64,000 nucleotides of DNA from Candidatus Woesearchaeota archaeon. GTDB taxonomy: Archaea > Nanobdellota > Nanobdellia > Woesearchaeales > JABGXB01. Of this stretch, positions 33,400 to 41,709 are shown piece by piece. Location of the stretch: assembly GCA_018675975.1 (NCBI GenBank), contig JABGXB010000002.1, forward strand, positions 504,098 to 568,097, in the 5' to 3' direction. How positions within the stretch are numbered: position 1 is the stretch's first letter; each line of letters begins with the position of its first letter. The notes below the pieces were generated by a model. That model made no database searches. It worked only from the letters and a program-made list of their open reading frames with translations, and was not told the origin of the DNA. The position numbers and the translations under genes were made by a program.

Positions 33400-34653
33400 A
33401 TGAATTTAATTAATAAATATAAGACTAAAAAATCAGATATTGATTTTGTAAATAATTTACTCATTAATTTAAATAATAATTTAAAAAATCAAAATATTGA
33501 TGCTGATGCTTTTTTAGGTGGAAGTTTTGCAAAAAAAACTTATTTAGAAATTAAAGATTTTGATATTTTTATAAGATTTAATTCTAAAAAATATAAAACT
33601 GAAAATATTTCAATTATATTAATTAATTTTGTAAAAAATTATTATAAAAATTATACTATATTGCATGGATCAAGGGACTATATTCAATTAATAATTAATA
33701 AAAAATTAGTTGAATTAGTTCCAATTTTAAAAGTTAATTCGTATAAAGACGCAAAAAATATAACAGATATGAGTCCATTACATGTGAAATACGTAAATGA
33801 TAATTTAAAAAATATTGATGAAGTTAAATTATTAAAGTTATTTTTAAAATGTAATAAATTATATGGGGCGGAAAGTTACATAGGTGGATTTTCTGGTTAT
33901 ATTTGTGAATTGTTAATTATAAAATATAAAACATTTGCAAATTTAATCAAAAATGTTGCTTTATGGGATGAAAAAACAATAATTGATATTATGAATTATT
34001 ATAAAAATAATTTAAAATTAATGCAAAATAAATTAACACAATCAAAATTTAATTCGCCATTAATTTTTATTGATCCTGTTCAAGATATAAGGAATGCAAG
34101 TAATGCATTATCAAAAGAAAATTATAATAAATTTATTTTTTTATGTAATAATTATTTAAATTCAAAAACTAAAAAAGAATTTTTTATATTAAATGAATTT
34201 AAATTTTCTAATATTGAAAAATTAGCAAAAAAAAGTAAAACACATTTATTTTATTTTAAATATTTAGCAAAAAAGGGATTAGAAGATGTAATTGGTGGAA
34301 AAGTTAAAAAAGCATATAATAATATTAAAAAAATAATAGTAAATAATGATTTTACAATATTTGAATCTGGTTTTAATTTTAATAAAAACTGGTCTGAAAA
34401 AAATAATAAAGAATTAGGATATATTTATTTTTTATTAAATGAAACTGAATTGCCGTTATTAAAAAAACATTTTGGTCCAAAGTTATTTGTAAAAGAGGCA
34501 GTTGAGAGTTTTAAAAAAAAATATAATACTGTGAATATTGAAAATGATTTAATTTTTGTATATAAAAAACGGATTATAACAAATTTAAAACAATTAAAAA
34601 AAACAATTTTAATAGATAAAATAATTAAAAATAATTTTAAAAAATTAATTTAA
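33400..34653 (+). CDS. cca: Archaeal CCA-adding enzyme (class I)
   Basis: The enzyme adds CCA to tRNA 3' ends, needed here because the three tRNA genes in the window do not encode CCA. The 417-aa protein has 'GGSFAKKTYLEIKDFDIF', the GS plus DXD nucleotidyltransferase motif, and the archaeal class I body. The third carboxylate, usually Asp, appears to be Glu in 'ELVPIL'. TATA lies 24 nt before the ATG, suggesting a leaderless mRNA. Confidence 0.92.
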   Translation: MNLINKYKTKKSDIDFVNNLLINLNNNLKNQNIDADAFLGGSFAKKTYLEIKDFDIFIRFNSKKYKTENISIILINFVKNYYKNYTILHGSRDYIQLIINKKLVELVPILKVNSYKDAKNITDMSPLHVKYVNDNLKNIDEVKLLKLFLKCNKLYGAESYIGGFSGYICELLIIKYKTFANLIKNVALWDEKTIIDIMNYYKNNLKLMQNKLTQSKFNSPLIFIDPVQDIRNASNALSKENYNKFIFLCNNYLNSKTKKEFFILNEFKFSNIEKLAKKSKTHLFYFKYLAKKGLEDVIGGKVKKAYNNIKKIIVNNDFTIFESGFNFNKNWSEKNNKELGYIYFLLNETELPLLKKHFGPKLFVKEAVESFKKKYNTVNIENDLIFVYKKRIITNLKQLKKTILIDKIIKNNFKKLI

Positions 34654-34704
34654 AATAAATGTCAATATCAATATTCTTTTAAATAGATAAAAAAATACTA
34701 CTAT

Positions 34705-35208
34705 ATGTTTGATTTATGGATTCAATTAGTAATATTAGCATTAATTTCAATGCTTCCTTTTGGTGAAGGTAGGCTTGCAATTATATTGGGTGTTTTAAGT
34801 ACTAATATTGATATATTTGGTTATGAAATTGGTGGTTTTGGTCTTTCACCAATTTTTGTTTTTTTTTATACTTTATTTTTTAATATAATTGGAATAATAA
34901 TTGGGTATTTTTTTTTTAAATATATTATAGATTATTTTTTACACATTAAGTGGATAGAAAAATTGCACGATTATTATGTTGAAAAGAAATTAAAGAAAGT
35001 AAAACCATATATAGATAAATTTGGCTTTATGGGATTAATGTTATTTGTTGGAATTCCATTACCAGGATCTGGTGTTTGGACTTCTGCTTTAATTGCAAAT
35101 GTACTTGAAGTAGATTTTAAAAAATATTTTTATCCTTGTTTTTTAGGAATAATTGTTGCATTGTTTATTACAGTAATTTTAACTGTGAAAACATTGAGTT
35201 TTTTCTAA
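34705..35208 (+). CDS. Small multidrug-export-type membrane protein (COG2426)
   Basis: The 167-aa protein has about four membrane segments, the N-terminal 'SMLPFGEGRLAIILG' motif and the 'GIPLPGSGVWTSALIANVL' motif typical of the Sm_multidrug_ex/COG2426 family. Its transport role is named but poorly tested; it is distantly DedA-like. A TATA-like box 23 nt upstream of the ATG suggests separate, leaderless transcription. Confidence 0.82.
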   Translation: MFDLWIQLVILALISMLPFGEGRLAIILGVLSTNIDIFGYEIGGFGLSPIFVFFYTLFFNIIGIIIGYFFFKYIIDYFLHIKWIEKLHDYYVEKKLKKVKPYIDKFGFMGLMLFVGIPLPGSGVWTSALIANVLEVDFKKYFYPCFLGIIVALFITVILTVKTLSFF

Positions 35209-35366
35209 ATTTTTATAAATAGTAAGAAAATTCTAATATTATAAACAACACCTAATTTAATAAAAATGTTTTATTTTGTTTGATGTGCAACAATTCACAC
35301 GTCTTTTTGCAAAATGAGTGTGTTTTTGTTTTTAAATTAGTTAAATCGATTAAAAAGGTAAATAAT

Positions 35367-35780
35367 ATGGCAACATTTCATGAAATTGACGGAACAACTT
35401 TAAATTATAGAGTTGGAGAGAAATTAAAAGAATTATTAAAAATGCCTGAATGGGCTCATTATGTAAAAACTGGTCATCATAATGAAACTTTTCCAGAGCA
35501 AGTTGATTGGTGGTATGTAAGAGGTGCTGCGATTTTAAGAATGGTTGCCTTAAGAGGTCCATTAGGTGTTTCAAGATTAAGAAAAAAATTTGGAAATAAA
35601 AAAAATAGAGGTCATAAACCTGAAAAGAAATTTATTTCTGGTGGAAAAATTATAAGAACTCTTTTACAACAATTAACTTCTACAGGTTATATTGTAAATG
35701 CAGAAAAAGGTTCAAGAAAGGGAAAAATATTAACTCCAAAAGGAGAATCATTTCTCAATTCAGTTGCTAAAGAATTATAG
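35367..35780 (+). CDS. rps19e: Small-subunit ribosomal protein eS19
   Basis: The 137-aa protein has eS19 features: 'PEWAHYVKTGHHNE', 'DWWYVRGAAILRMVALRGPLGVSRLR' and a winged-helix-like C-terminus. The start is ATG 35367; the longer reading from 35280 is untranslated leader. A TATA-like element lies around 35211-35222 and the leader is long. It heads the eS19-eL39-eL31-prefoldin-FtsY run. Confidence 0.96.
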   Translation: MATFHEIDGTTLNYRVGEKLKELLKMPEWAHYVKTGHHNETFPEQVDWWYVRGAAILRMVALRGPLGVSRLRKKFGNKKNRGHKPEKKFISGGKIIRTLLQQLTSTGYIVNAEKGSRKGKILTPKGESFLNSVAKEL

Positions 35781-35788
35781 GTGTTAAA

Positions 35789-35971
35789 ATGTCAAGAGTT
35801 AAAAGTTCAAGTAAAAAAAAAAGATTGGCAAAAGCAAATAGATTAACTAATTGGGCACCTGTTTGGACAATATTAAAAGTATTTGGAGCTGGTCAAGCAA
35901 AAAAGACTCATCCTTCTCAATTAACAGATAGAAAAAGAAATTGGAGAAGAGGTCGTAAATTAAAAGTATAG
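35789..35971 (+). CDS. rpl39e: Large-subunit ribosomal protein eL39
   Basis: This 60-aa very basic protein carries the eL39 C-terminal pattern 'NWRRGRKLKV' and the central 'PVWTILKVF'. It is slightly longer than the usual 50 aa. A GGTG site lies before the ATG, 8 nt after eS19. Confidence 0.95.
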   Translation: MSRVKSSSKKKRLAKANRLTNWAPVWTILKVFGAGQAKKTHPSQLTDRKRNWRRGRKLKV

Positions 35972-35979
35972 GTGATATT

Positions 35980-36516
35980 ATGGCAGAAATTAAAAGATCA
36001 TACAATATTCCATTAAGGAGAGAATTTTTAAAAGTTCCAAAGTATAGACGAGCAAATAAATCAATATCAGCTATAAAAAAATTTTTAATTAAACATATGA
36101 AGTGTCCAAATATAAGTATTGGAGAAAAATTAAATTCAAAAATATGGCAACATGGAATAAAAAATCCACCTCATCATGTTTTAGTTGATGTATTAAAGAC
36201 TGTTGATGATAAGGTTTATTGTGAATTACAAGGTTTTGAAATTAAAGTTTACAAAAAGAAAGAACCTGAAAAAGCTAAAACATTAAAAGATAAAATTGAA
36301 GAGAAATTTGAAGGTAAATCAAAGAAAAAAGTTATAGTAAAAAAATCTAAAGATGCTGAAGAAACAAAAACAAAAAAAGTAGTAAAAAAAATAGTTAAGG
36401 CAGAAGAAGAAAAACTTAGTGATGAAGTAAAAGAACCTGTTTTAGAAAAAAAATCAGAACTTGAAAGTAAACCTGAAGATATTAATTCAAACAAAGAAGA
36501 TAAAAAAGCTGAATAG
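35980..36516 (+). CDS. rpl31e: Ribosomal protein eL31 with charged C-terminal extension
   Basis: Residues 1-90 are a normal eL31 ('RSYNIPLRREFLKVPKYRRANKS', 'LNSKIWQHGIKNPPHH'). Residues about 91-178 form an added Lys/Glu-rich, low-complexity tail not present in ordinary eL31 (about 80-90 aa). The tail is likely disordered and should project from the ribosome near the tunnel exit, where eL31 sits. It starts 8 nt after eL39 behind a GGTGA site. No frameshift or fusion to a known domain is visible. Confidence 0.92.
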   Translation: MAEIKRSYNIPLRREFLKVPKYRRANKSISAIKKFLIKHMKCPNISIGEKLNSKIWQHGIKNPPHHVLVDVLKTVDDKVYCELQGFEIKVYKKKEPEKAKTLKDKIEEKFEGKSKKKVIVKKSKDAEETKTKKVVKKIVKAEEEKLSDEVKEPVLEKKSELESKPEDINSNKEDKKAE

Positions 36517-36537
36517 GCTTTTATTTTTTTATTTTAA

Positions 36538-36951
36538 ATGGAATCTAAAAATATTGATTTAAAGCATAAGTATATGCAATTAGAAGAAATAGAAAATCAA
36601 ATAAAGTCTTTTAATGAGAAAATAAACTCTATTCAAGACGATTTATTAAGATTGAATGATGTTAAAGAAAATCTAATTTCATTAAAAGAACAAAAAAATG
36701 ACCAAAATTCTTTAATTTCTGTTTTAGAAGGTATTTATATTAAAGCAAATATAATAGATTTTTCAAATTTATATATTAATATAGGATCTGACATAATTGC
36801 AAAAAAATCATATACTGAAGTTTTCGAATTGATTGAATTGCAAAGAAAAACTCTTAATCAAACAACTGAAAGTTTAAAAAATTCAATATTAGAATTAGAT
36901 TCTCAAGCATTAAAGCTAGAAAAAGAACTAGAAAGTGAAGTTAAAGAGTAA
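36538..36951 (+). CDS. pfdA: Prefoldin alpha subunit
   Basis: The 137-aa protein has two long helices flanking a beta-hairpin region ('SVLEGIYIKANIIDFSNLYINIGSDIIAKKSYTEVFELIE'), the prefoldin alpha pattern. Prefoldin holds nascent chains for the thermosome. The position between eL31 and FtsY is common in archaea. The start follows an AT-rich 21-nt gap. Confidence 0.9.
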   Translation: MESKNIDLKHKYMQLEEIENQIKSFNEKINSIQDDLLRLNDVKENLISLKEQKNDQNSLISVLEGIYIKANIIDFSNLYINIGSDIIAKKSYTEVFELIELQRKTLNQTTESLKNSILELDSQALKLEKELESEVKE

Positions 36952-36985
36952 GATTTATATTCATATATATAATTTTTAAATTAAG

Positions 36986-39166
36986 ATGTTTGGTTTTTTT
37001 AAAGATAAATTAAAGGATATTGTAACTAAGTTTAGTAAAACAGTAGAAGAAGAAGTAGTTGAGGATGATTTTAATTCTGAAGAGTATTATGAAAAAGAAC
37101 TTAAAGTAAAAGATGAAGAAAAACAATCAGAAGATAAAAAAAAACCAATTGAAACAAAAAAAGAAATAAAACAAGAAATAAAACAAGATACTAAAAAAGA
37201 AGAAATAAAACAAGAAATAAAACAAGATACTAAAAAAGAAGAAATAAAACAAGAAATAAAACAAGATACTAAAAAAGAAGAAATAAAACAAGATACTAAA
37301 AAAGAAGAAATAAAACAAGAAATAAAACAAGATACTAAAAAAGAAGAAATAAAACAAGAAATAAAAAAAGAAGAGAAAATAGAAGTAAAAAATAAAGAAA
37401 TTAAAACAAAAAAACCAGAATTTGTTGAAAAACCTAAAGTTGAAGATAAATCAAAAGAAGATAGCGATCAAGAAAATAAACAAAAAATAAAAGATAAAAT
37501 AAAACAAGAATTTAGGGATCAAATTTATAAAAAATATAATATTTTATCCGGCGATAAAAAAAATAATTCTAAAGATAATGAAGATATTATTGAAATAAAA
37601 GATACTGATTTAGGTGATAATAAATCTGATATTATTGAAACAAAAAAAGAACATGAAATTAAAACATTAAATATTGATATTGATGAAAATTTAAAAGATG
37701 AAATTTCAAATGAAGCAAAAGAAGAATTAAAACAAGAAATTAAAGGTGATGATGCTTTAAATGAAAAAATTGATAATTTTGATGAAAATTTATTTGATTC
37801 AGTTGATGAGGGAAAACATATTTCTTATGATGAAAATAAAAGCTTTTTTGATAAAATTAAAGAAAAACTTTTTACATCAAAAAAAGAAAATATATTAGAA
37901 ACTAATTCTGTTGAAAAAGAAAAAGAAATTTTAGAAAATAATTTATTAAAAGAAAAAGAACAATCTGAATCAAAAAAATTAGAAATTGAACATGAATTTG
38001 AAGAATTAGAACAAAAAATAGAAAAACAACCAGAAATCCAAGAAGAAACGCAAGAAGTTAAAGAAGAGATTAAAGAAATAATCGAAGAAAAGAAAATAGA
38101 AGACAAACAACAAATTCATGATGAAATTAAACCAGAATTAAAAGAAGAAAAACTTGAAGTTAAAGAAAATATTCAAAAAGAAATCAAAGAAGAGAAAGTA
38201 GAACCTATTATTGAAGAAAAAATAGAGACAGTAATTAAACAAAAAGTTGAACATGTTCAAGTTAAAAAAGAAGAACCTGGTTTTTTTAATAAAATAAAAG
38301 ATGTTTTTGTTAAAAAAACTTTAAGTGATGATAAATTTGAAGAATTATTTTTTTCATTAGAGTTGGCATTGCTTGAAAATAATGTTGCATTATCAGTTAT
38401 AGATAAAATAAAATTGGACTTGAAAACTAGATTAGTTGATAAAAAATTAAATCGTTTTCAAATTGATAAAACAATTTCAATTTCATTAAAAGAAAGTATT
38501 TCAGATTTATTTAATATTCCAACTATTAATATTATGGAAGAAATTAAAAATAAAAAAAATGAAACTGGTGAACCATATATTATTTCGTTTGTTGGTATTA
38601 ATGGTGTTGGAAAAACTACAAATTTAGCAAAACTTGCAAATTATTTTAAAAAAAATGGATTTTCAGTTATTATGGTTGCTGGAGATACTTTTAGAGTTGC
38701 AGCAATTGAACAAATTGAAGAACATGCAAATAATTTAGATATTAAATTAATTAAACATGATTATGGTTCTGATCCAGCTGCAGTTTGTTTTGATGCAATA
38801 AAACATGCAAAATCTAAAAATATAGATGTTGTTTTAATAGATACTGCTGGAAGAAGTAATGCTAATATTAATTTAATGAATGAACTTAAAAAAGTTATCA
38901 GAATTAGTAAAAGTGATTTGAAAATTTTTGTTGGTGATTCTTTAAGTGGAAATGATGCTGTTGAACAAGCAGAAAATTTTAATGAATCAGTTGGTATCGA
39001 TGGAGTTATTCTTGCAAAAAGTGATGCTGATGAAAAGGGTGGGACTGCAATTTCAATTGGTTGGGTTTTAAAAAAACCAATTTTATTTTTAGGAACTGGT
39101 CAATCATATGATGATCTTAAAGAATTTTCTTCAAATTTGATATTAGATAATTTAGGTTTAAATTAA
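36986..39166 (+). CDS. ftsY: SRP receptor FtsY with very long charged N-terminus
   Basis: The C-terminal 295 residues form a complete NG GTPase domain: N helices from about 431, G1 GINGVGKTT (about 535), 'DTFRVAAIEQ', DTAGR (about 618), 'AKSDADEKGG' and 'GTGQSYDD'. FtsY docks SRP-ribosome complexes at the membrane. The first 430 residues are acidic/Lys-rich, disordered or coiled, with a 13-residue tandem repeat (about 58-125) encoded by a 39-bp DNA repeat. Such A domains vary, but this one is unusually long. The stop overlaps the convergent srp54 by 4 nt. Confidence 0.95.
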   Translation: MFGFFKDKLKDIVTKFSKTVEEEVVEDDFNSEEYYEKELKVKDEEKQSEDKKKPIETKKEIKQEIKQDTKKEEIKQEIKQDTKKEEIKQEIKQDTKKEEIKQDTKKEEIKQEIKQDTKKEEIKQEIKKEEKIEVKNKEIKTKKPEFVEKPKVEDKSKEDSDQENKQKIKDKIKQEFRDQIYKKYNILSGDKKNNSKDNEDIIEIKDTDLGDNKSDIIETKKEHEIKTLNIDIDENLKDEISNEAKEELKQEIKGDDALNEKIDNFDENLFDSVDEGKHISYDENKSFFDKIKEKLFTSKKENILETNSVEKEKEILENNLLKEKEQSESKKLEIEHEFEELEQKIEKQPEIQEETQEVKEEIKEIIEEKKIEDKQQIHDEIKPELKEEKLEVKENIQKEIKEEKVEPIIEEKIETVIKQKVEHVQVKKEEPGFFNKIKDVFVKKTLSDDKFEELFFSLELALLENNVALSVIDKIKLDLKTRLVDKKLNRFQIDKTISISLKESISDLFNIPTINIMEEIKNKKNETGEPYIISFVGINGVGKTTNLAKLANYFKKNGFSVIMVAGDTFRVAAIEQIEEHANNLDIKLIKHDYGSDPAAVCFDAIKHAKSKNIDVVLIDTAGRSNANINLMNELKKVIRISKSDLKIFVGDSLSGNDAVEQAENFNESVGIDGVILAKSDADEKGGTAISIGWVLKKPILFLGTGQSYDDLKEFSSNLILDNLGLN
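37163..37370 (+). repeat. 39-bp in-frame tandem repeat in ftsY
   Basis: About five copies of a 39-bp unit encode EIKQEIKQDTKKE, with one copy shortened by 12 bp (EIKQDTKKE) and a diverged last copy. Near-identity at DNA level implies recent expansion. Each unit keeps the frame, and the encoded peptide is a charged helix. Confidence 0.9.
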
Positions 39167-40524
39167 AAAGGTAATTTTCCACCCATCATTCCTTTCATTT
39201 TATTTGCAAGGCCAGCCATTTTTCCTGTTCCTTGTCCACCTTTCATTAACCGAATCATTTTTTTACTTTTTTTGAATTGCTGTAATAATTCTTTTACTTC
39301 CCCATTATTTCTTCCACTACCTTTAGAAATTCTTTCAATTCTTTCTTGTGTAATTGTTGACGGATCTTCAAGCTCTGCTTTAGTCATTGAATCTAATGCA
39401 AATTTCCATTTATCCATATTTTTTTCTCCCATGTCTAATGCTTCTTTTGGAATATTAACATTTGACATACCAGGAATTAAATCCATTATTTTAGAAACAG
39501 ATCCCATTTTTTTAAGCGAGGACATTTGTTCAAATAAATCTAATAAATTAAATTCACCTTTTAATAATTTTTTTCCCATGTCTTCAACATCAGTTTCTTT
39601 AAATGCATCTTGAACTTTTTCTAATAGTCCTTCAATATCACCCATACCTAATAAGCGAGAAACAAATCTTTTTGGTTCAAATATTTCTAAATCATCTGGT
39701 TTTTCTCCAATACCAATAAATTTAACATTAGCCCCAGTAGTTGCACATGCAGATAATGCACCCCCACCTTTTGCTGTACCATCAAGTTTTGTTATTAAGA
39801 CTCCATTAACTCCACAAGTATCATGGAATGTTTGTGCTTGTTTTTGTGCATTTTGTCCTTGGTCTGCACCTATTACTAAAAGATTATAATCACTGTGTAT
39901 TTGGCTTGATATGTTATTTAATTCTTGTATTAACTCATCACTTAATGCATCTCGCCCAGCTGTATCAACAATTACAATATCATACTCATATAATTTATCT
40001 TTAAACTGATTAAAAATTTGTACTGGGTCTTTTAATTCTGGATTTCCAAATACAGGAACATCTAATTGACTGCAACCTTGTTTTAATTGAGTAAATGCAG
40101 CTGGTCTCCAGGTATCGGTTGAAATGCAACAAACTTTTTTCCCTCGTTTTTTATAAAATTTGGATAATTTAATTGCTGATGTTGTTTTACCATTACCAAA
40201 TAATCCAACTAACATAAAAATAAATGGTTTTTTTTCAATTTTTATTTGTTCACTATCTCCTCCTAAAAATTGTACTAACTCTTCATAAATAATTTTAATT
40301 AAAAATTCTTTTTTTGTAATTCCTGTTGGACTTTTTTCATTTAATGCTCTTTCTTTAATTTTTTTTGATATTTCTAAAACTAATTTCACATTTACATCAC
40401 TAGACAATAATGCCCTTTGAATATCTTTTACAATTTCATTAATTACATTTTTATCTATAAAAATTCCACCAGTTATTTTATTTAATGTAGACTTTAATGA
40501 TACTGTGAGTTTATCTAAAACCAT
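39163..40524 (-). CDS. srp54: Signal recognition particle protein SRP54
   Basis: The 453-aa protein has N, G and M domains. G motifs are 'GLFGNGKTTSAIKL', 'DTWRPAAFTQL', DTAGR and 'TKLDGTAKGGGAL'; the Met/Gly-rich M domain ends in 'MKGMMGGKLPF' and binds signal peptides and 7S RNA. It is convergent with its partner receptor gene ftsY, overlapping 4 nt at the stops. The start has a TATA-like box just upstream. Confidence 0.97.
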   Translation of the reverse strand: MVLDKLTVSLKSTLNKITGGIFIDKNVINEIVKDIQRALLSSDVNVKLVLEISKKIKERALNEKSPTGITKKEFLIKIIYEELVQFLGGDSEQIKIEKKPFIFMLVGLFGNGKTTSAIKLSKFYKKRGKKVCCISTDTWRPAAFTQLKQGCSQLDVPVFGNPELKDPVQIFNQFKDKLYEYDIVIVDTAGRDALSDELIQELNNISSQIHSDYNLLVIGADQGQNAQKQAQTFHDTCGVNGVLITKLDGTAKGGGALSACATTGANVKFIGIGEKPDDLEIFEPKRFVSRLLGMGDIEGLLEKVQDAFKETDVEDMGKKLLKGEFNLLDLFEQMSSLKKMGSVSKIMDLIPGMSNVNIPKEALDMGEKNMDKWKFALDSMTKAELEDPSTITQERIERISKGSGRNNGEVKELLQQFKKSKKMIRLMKGGQGTGKMAGLANKMKGMMGGKLPF

Positions 40525-40588
40525 ATATAAGAATTATTTACTATTAATTATAAAATTAACTTAAAAAAAAAATTAAAAAGAAGAATAA

Positions 40589-40837
40589 TTATCTTCTTTT
40601 TCTTTTAGCTGGAGCCTTTCTTTTAGCTGCTTTTCTAGCCGGAGCTTTTCTTTTAGCTGCTGCTTTTCTAGCTGGAGCTTTTCTTTTAGCTGCTTTTCTA
40701 GCCGGAGCTTTTCTTTTAGCTGCTGCTTTTCTAGCTGGAGCTTTTCTTTTTACAGACCTTGTTGATCTTTTAGCTACCTTTCTTTTTGGAGCCGCCTTCC
40801 TTTTTGTAGTTCGTTTTGCAGTTTTTCTTGCCGCCAT
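40589..40837 (-). CDS. Lys/Ala-rich histone H1-tail-like protein
   Basis: The 82-aa protein is made of repeats of the form KRKAPARKAA(A), with an Arg/Lys-rich start. It has no globular domain. Composition and the recurring A-P spacing resemble the C-terminal tail of eukaryotic H1 and of bacterial Hc1/AlgP-type proteins that compact DNA. The encoding DNA is a 30-33-bp tandem repeat. A GAGGA ribosome binding site precedes the ATG. DNA or RNA binding is strongly suggested by charge; chromatin function is inferred. Confidence 0.75.
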   Translation of the reverse strand: MAARKTAKRTTKRKAAPKRKVAKRSTRSVKRKAPARKAAAKRKAPARKAAKRKAPARKAAAKRKAPARKAAKRKAPAKRKRR

Positions 40838-40999
40838 TTGATTCCTCTTTTTTATTTAATTATTATGATGTTGTAAAATCATATATATATTAGTAAATAC
40901 CTTTTTAGAGTATATAAATGTTTTCCTTTGACATATAAAGAATTAATTTTGTTTTGTGTTCCATTAATTAAAAAAAAAATTAAGAATTATTTTTTTATT

Positions 41000-41635
41000 T
41001 TACGCTTCAACTTTTGTTTTATCTAAGTTTTCTTCAAACTTAAATTGTTTTTTACCCTCTTCAATTTTAATGATTCTAATTTCACTTGTTTTTACTGAGG
41101 TTATTTTTTTAATTGAATCTTTCATTTCTTTTTGAAATTTTCCTAATATAATATTTTTTATTGTTTCATTATATGTAGATTCATTTATTTTTTTTTCAAT
41201 CCATTGTTTTACACTTTTTCTTAATTCACATTGTATTGCTTTTGATGCTAAATATTGTGTTACAATTAATGGTTTAATTCTTACTTTAATATTATCTTTT
41301 GATTCAACTAAAAATGAATCATCAATTTTTGTTTTTTCTCGTCTTACATATTTTCTCATTGAGTTTGACATTATTTCATATCTACAAACTCTAGTGTCAC
41401 ATTTTTGACCTGTTGTTTTAACGATTTCAAAATCTATAATTATATTTTGTTTTTTTGGATCTCGTGTAAGCATCATTAAATTACTACTTAATTTTCTACC
41501 AATTAATAATTCATTATCAGAAGTAATAGTTTTTCCTAATTCTTTATTGTTAAAAAAATCTGGTGCATTTACTTCGAACCATTTTTTTTTTTTCCAATTT
41601 AATACTGATTTTGATGCTTTTTTAAATTTTGCCAT
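41000..41635 (-). CDS. rps3ae: Small-subunit ribosomal protein eS1 (S3Ae)
   Basis: The 211-aa protein has the eS1 core: 'KKKWFEVNAPDFFNNKELGKTI', 'LIGRKLSSNLMMLTRD' and 'CDTRVCRYEIMSNSMRKYVRREKTKIDDSF'. It sits at the mRNA exit of the small subunit. A TATA box (about 41652-41666) lies 25 nt before the ATG and no ribosome binding site is seen, so the mRNA is probably leaderless. Confidence 0.96.
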   Translation of the reverse strand: MAKFKKASKSVLNWKKKKWFEVNAPDFFNNKELGKTITSDNELLIGRKLSSNLMMLTRDPKKQNIIIDFEIVKTTGQKCDTRVCRYEIMSNSMRKYVRREKTKIDDSFLVESKDNIKVRIKPLIVTQYLASKAIQCELRKSVKQWIEKKINESTYNETIKNIILGKFQKEMKDSIKKITSVKTSEIRIIKIEEGKKQFKFEENLDKTKVEA

Positions 41636-41709
41636 TATTCTAGGAGATTTTGGTTTGTTTATAAAGTTTTTTAATTCCGGATTTAAATCTGTTTACTACA
41701 CTATATACA

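Noticed and set aside
37127-37370. Regularly spaced repeats that could suggest a CRISPR array, plus a Phe-rich minus-strand ORF.
   Set aside because: The repeat is contiguous, in frame with ftsY and has no unique spacers. The minus-strand ORF is just the A-rich repeat read backwards.
40589-40837. Tandem DNA repeat that could be a mobile or CRISPR-like element.
   Set aside because: The units encode the K/A-rich protein in frame with a ribosome site and vary at third positions like coding sequence.
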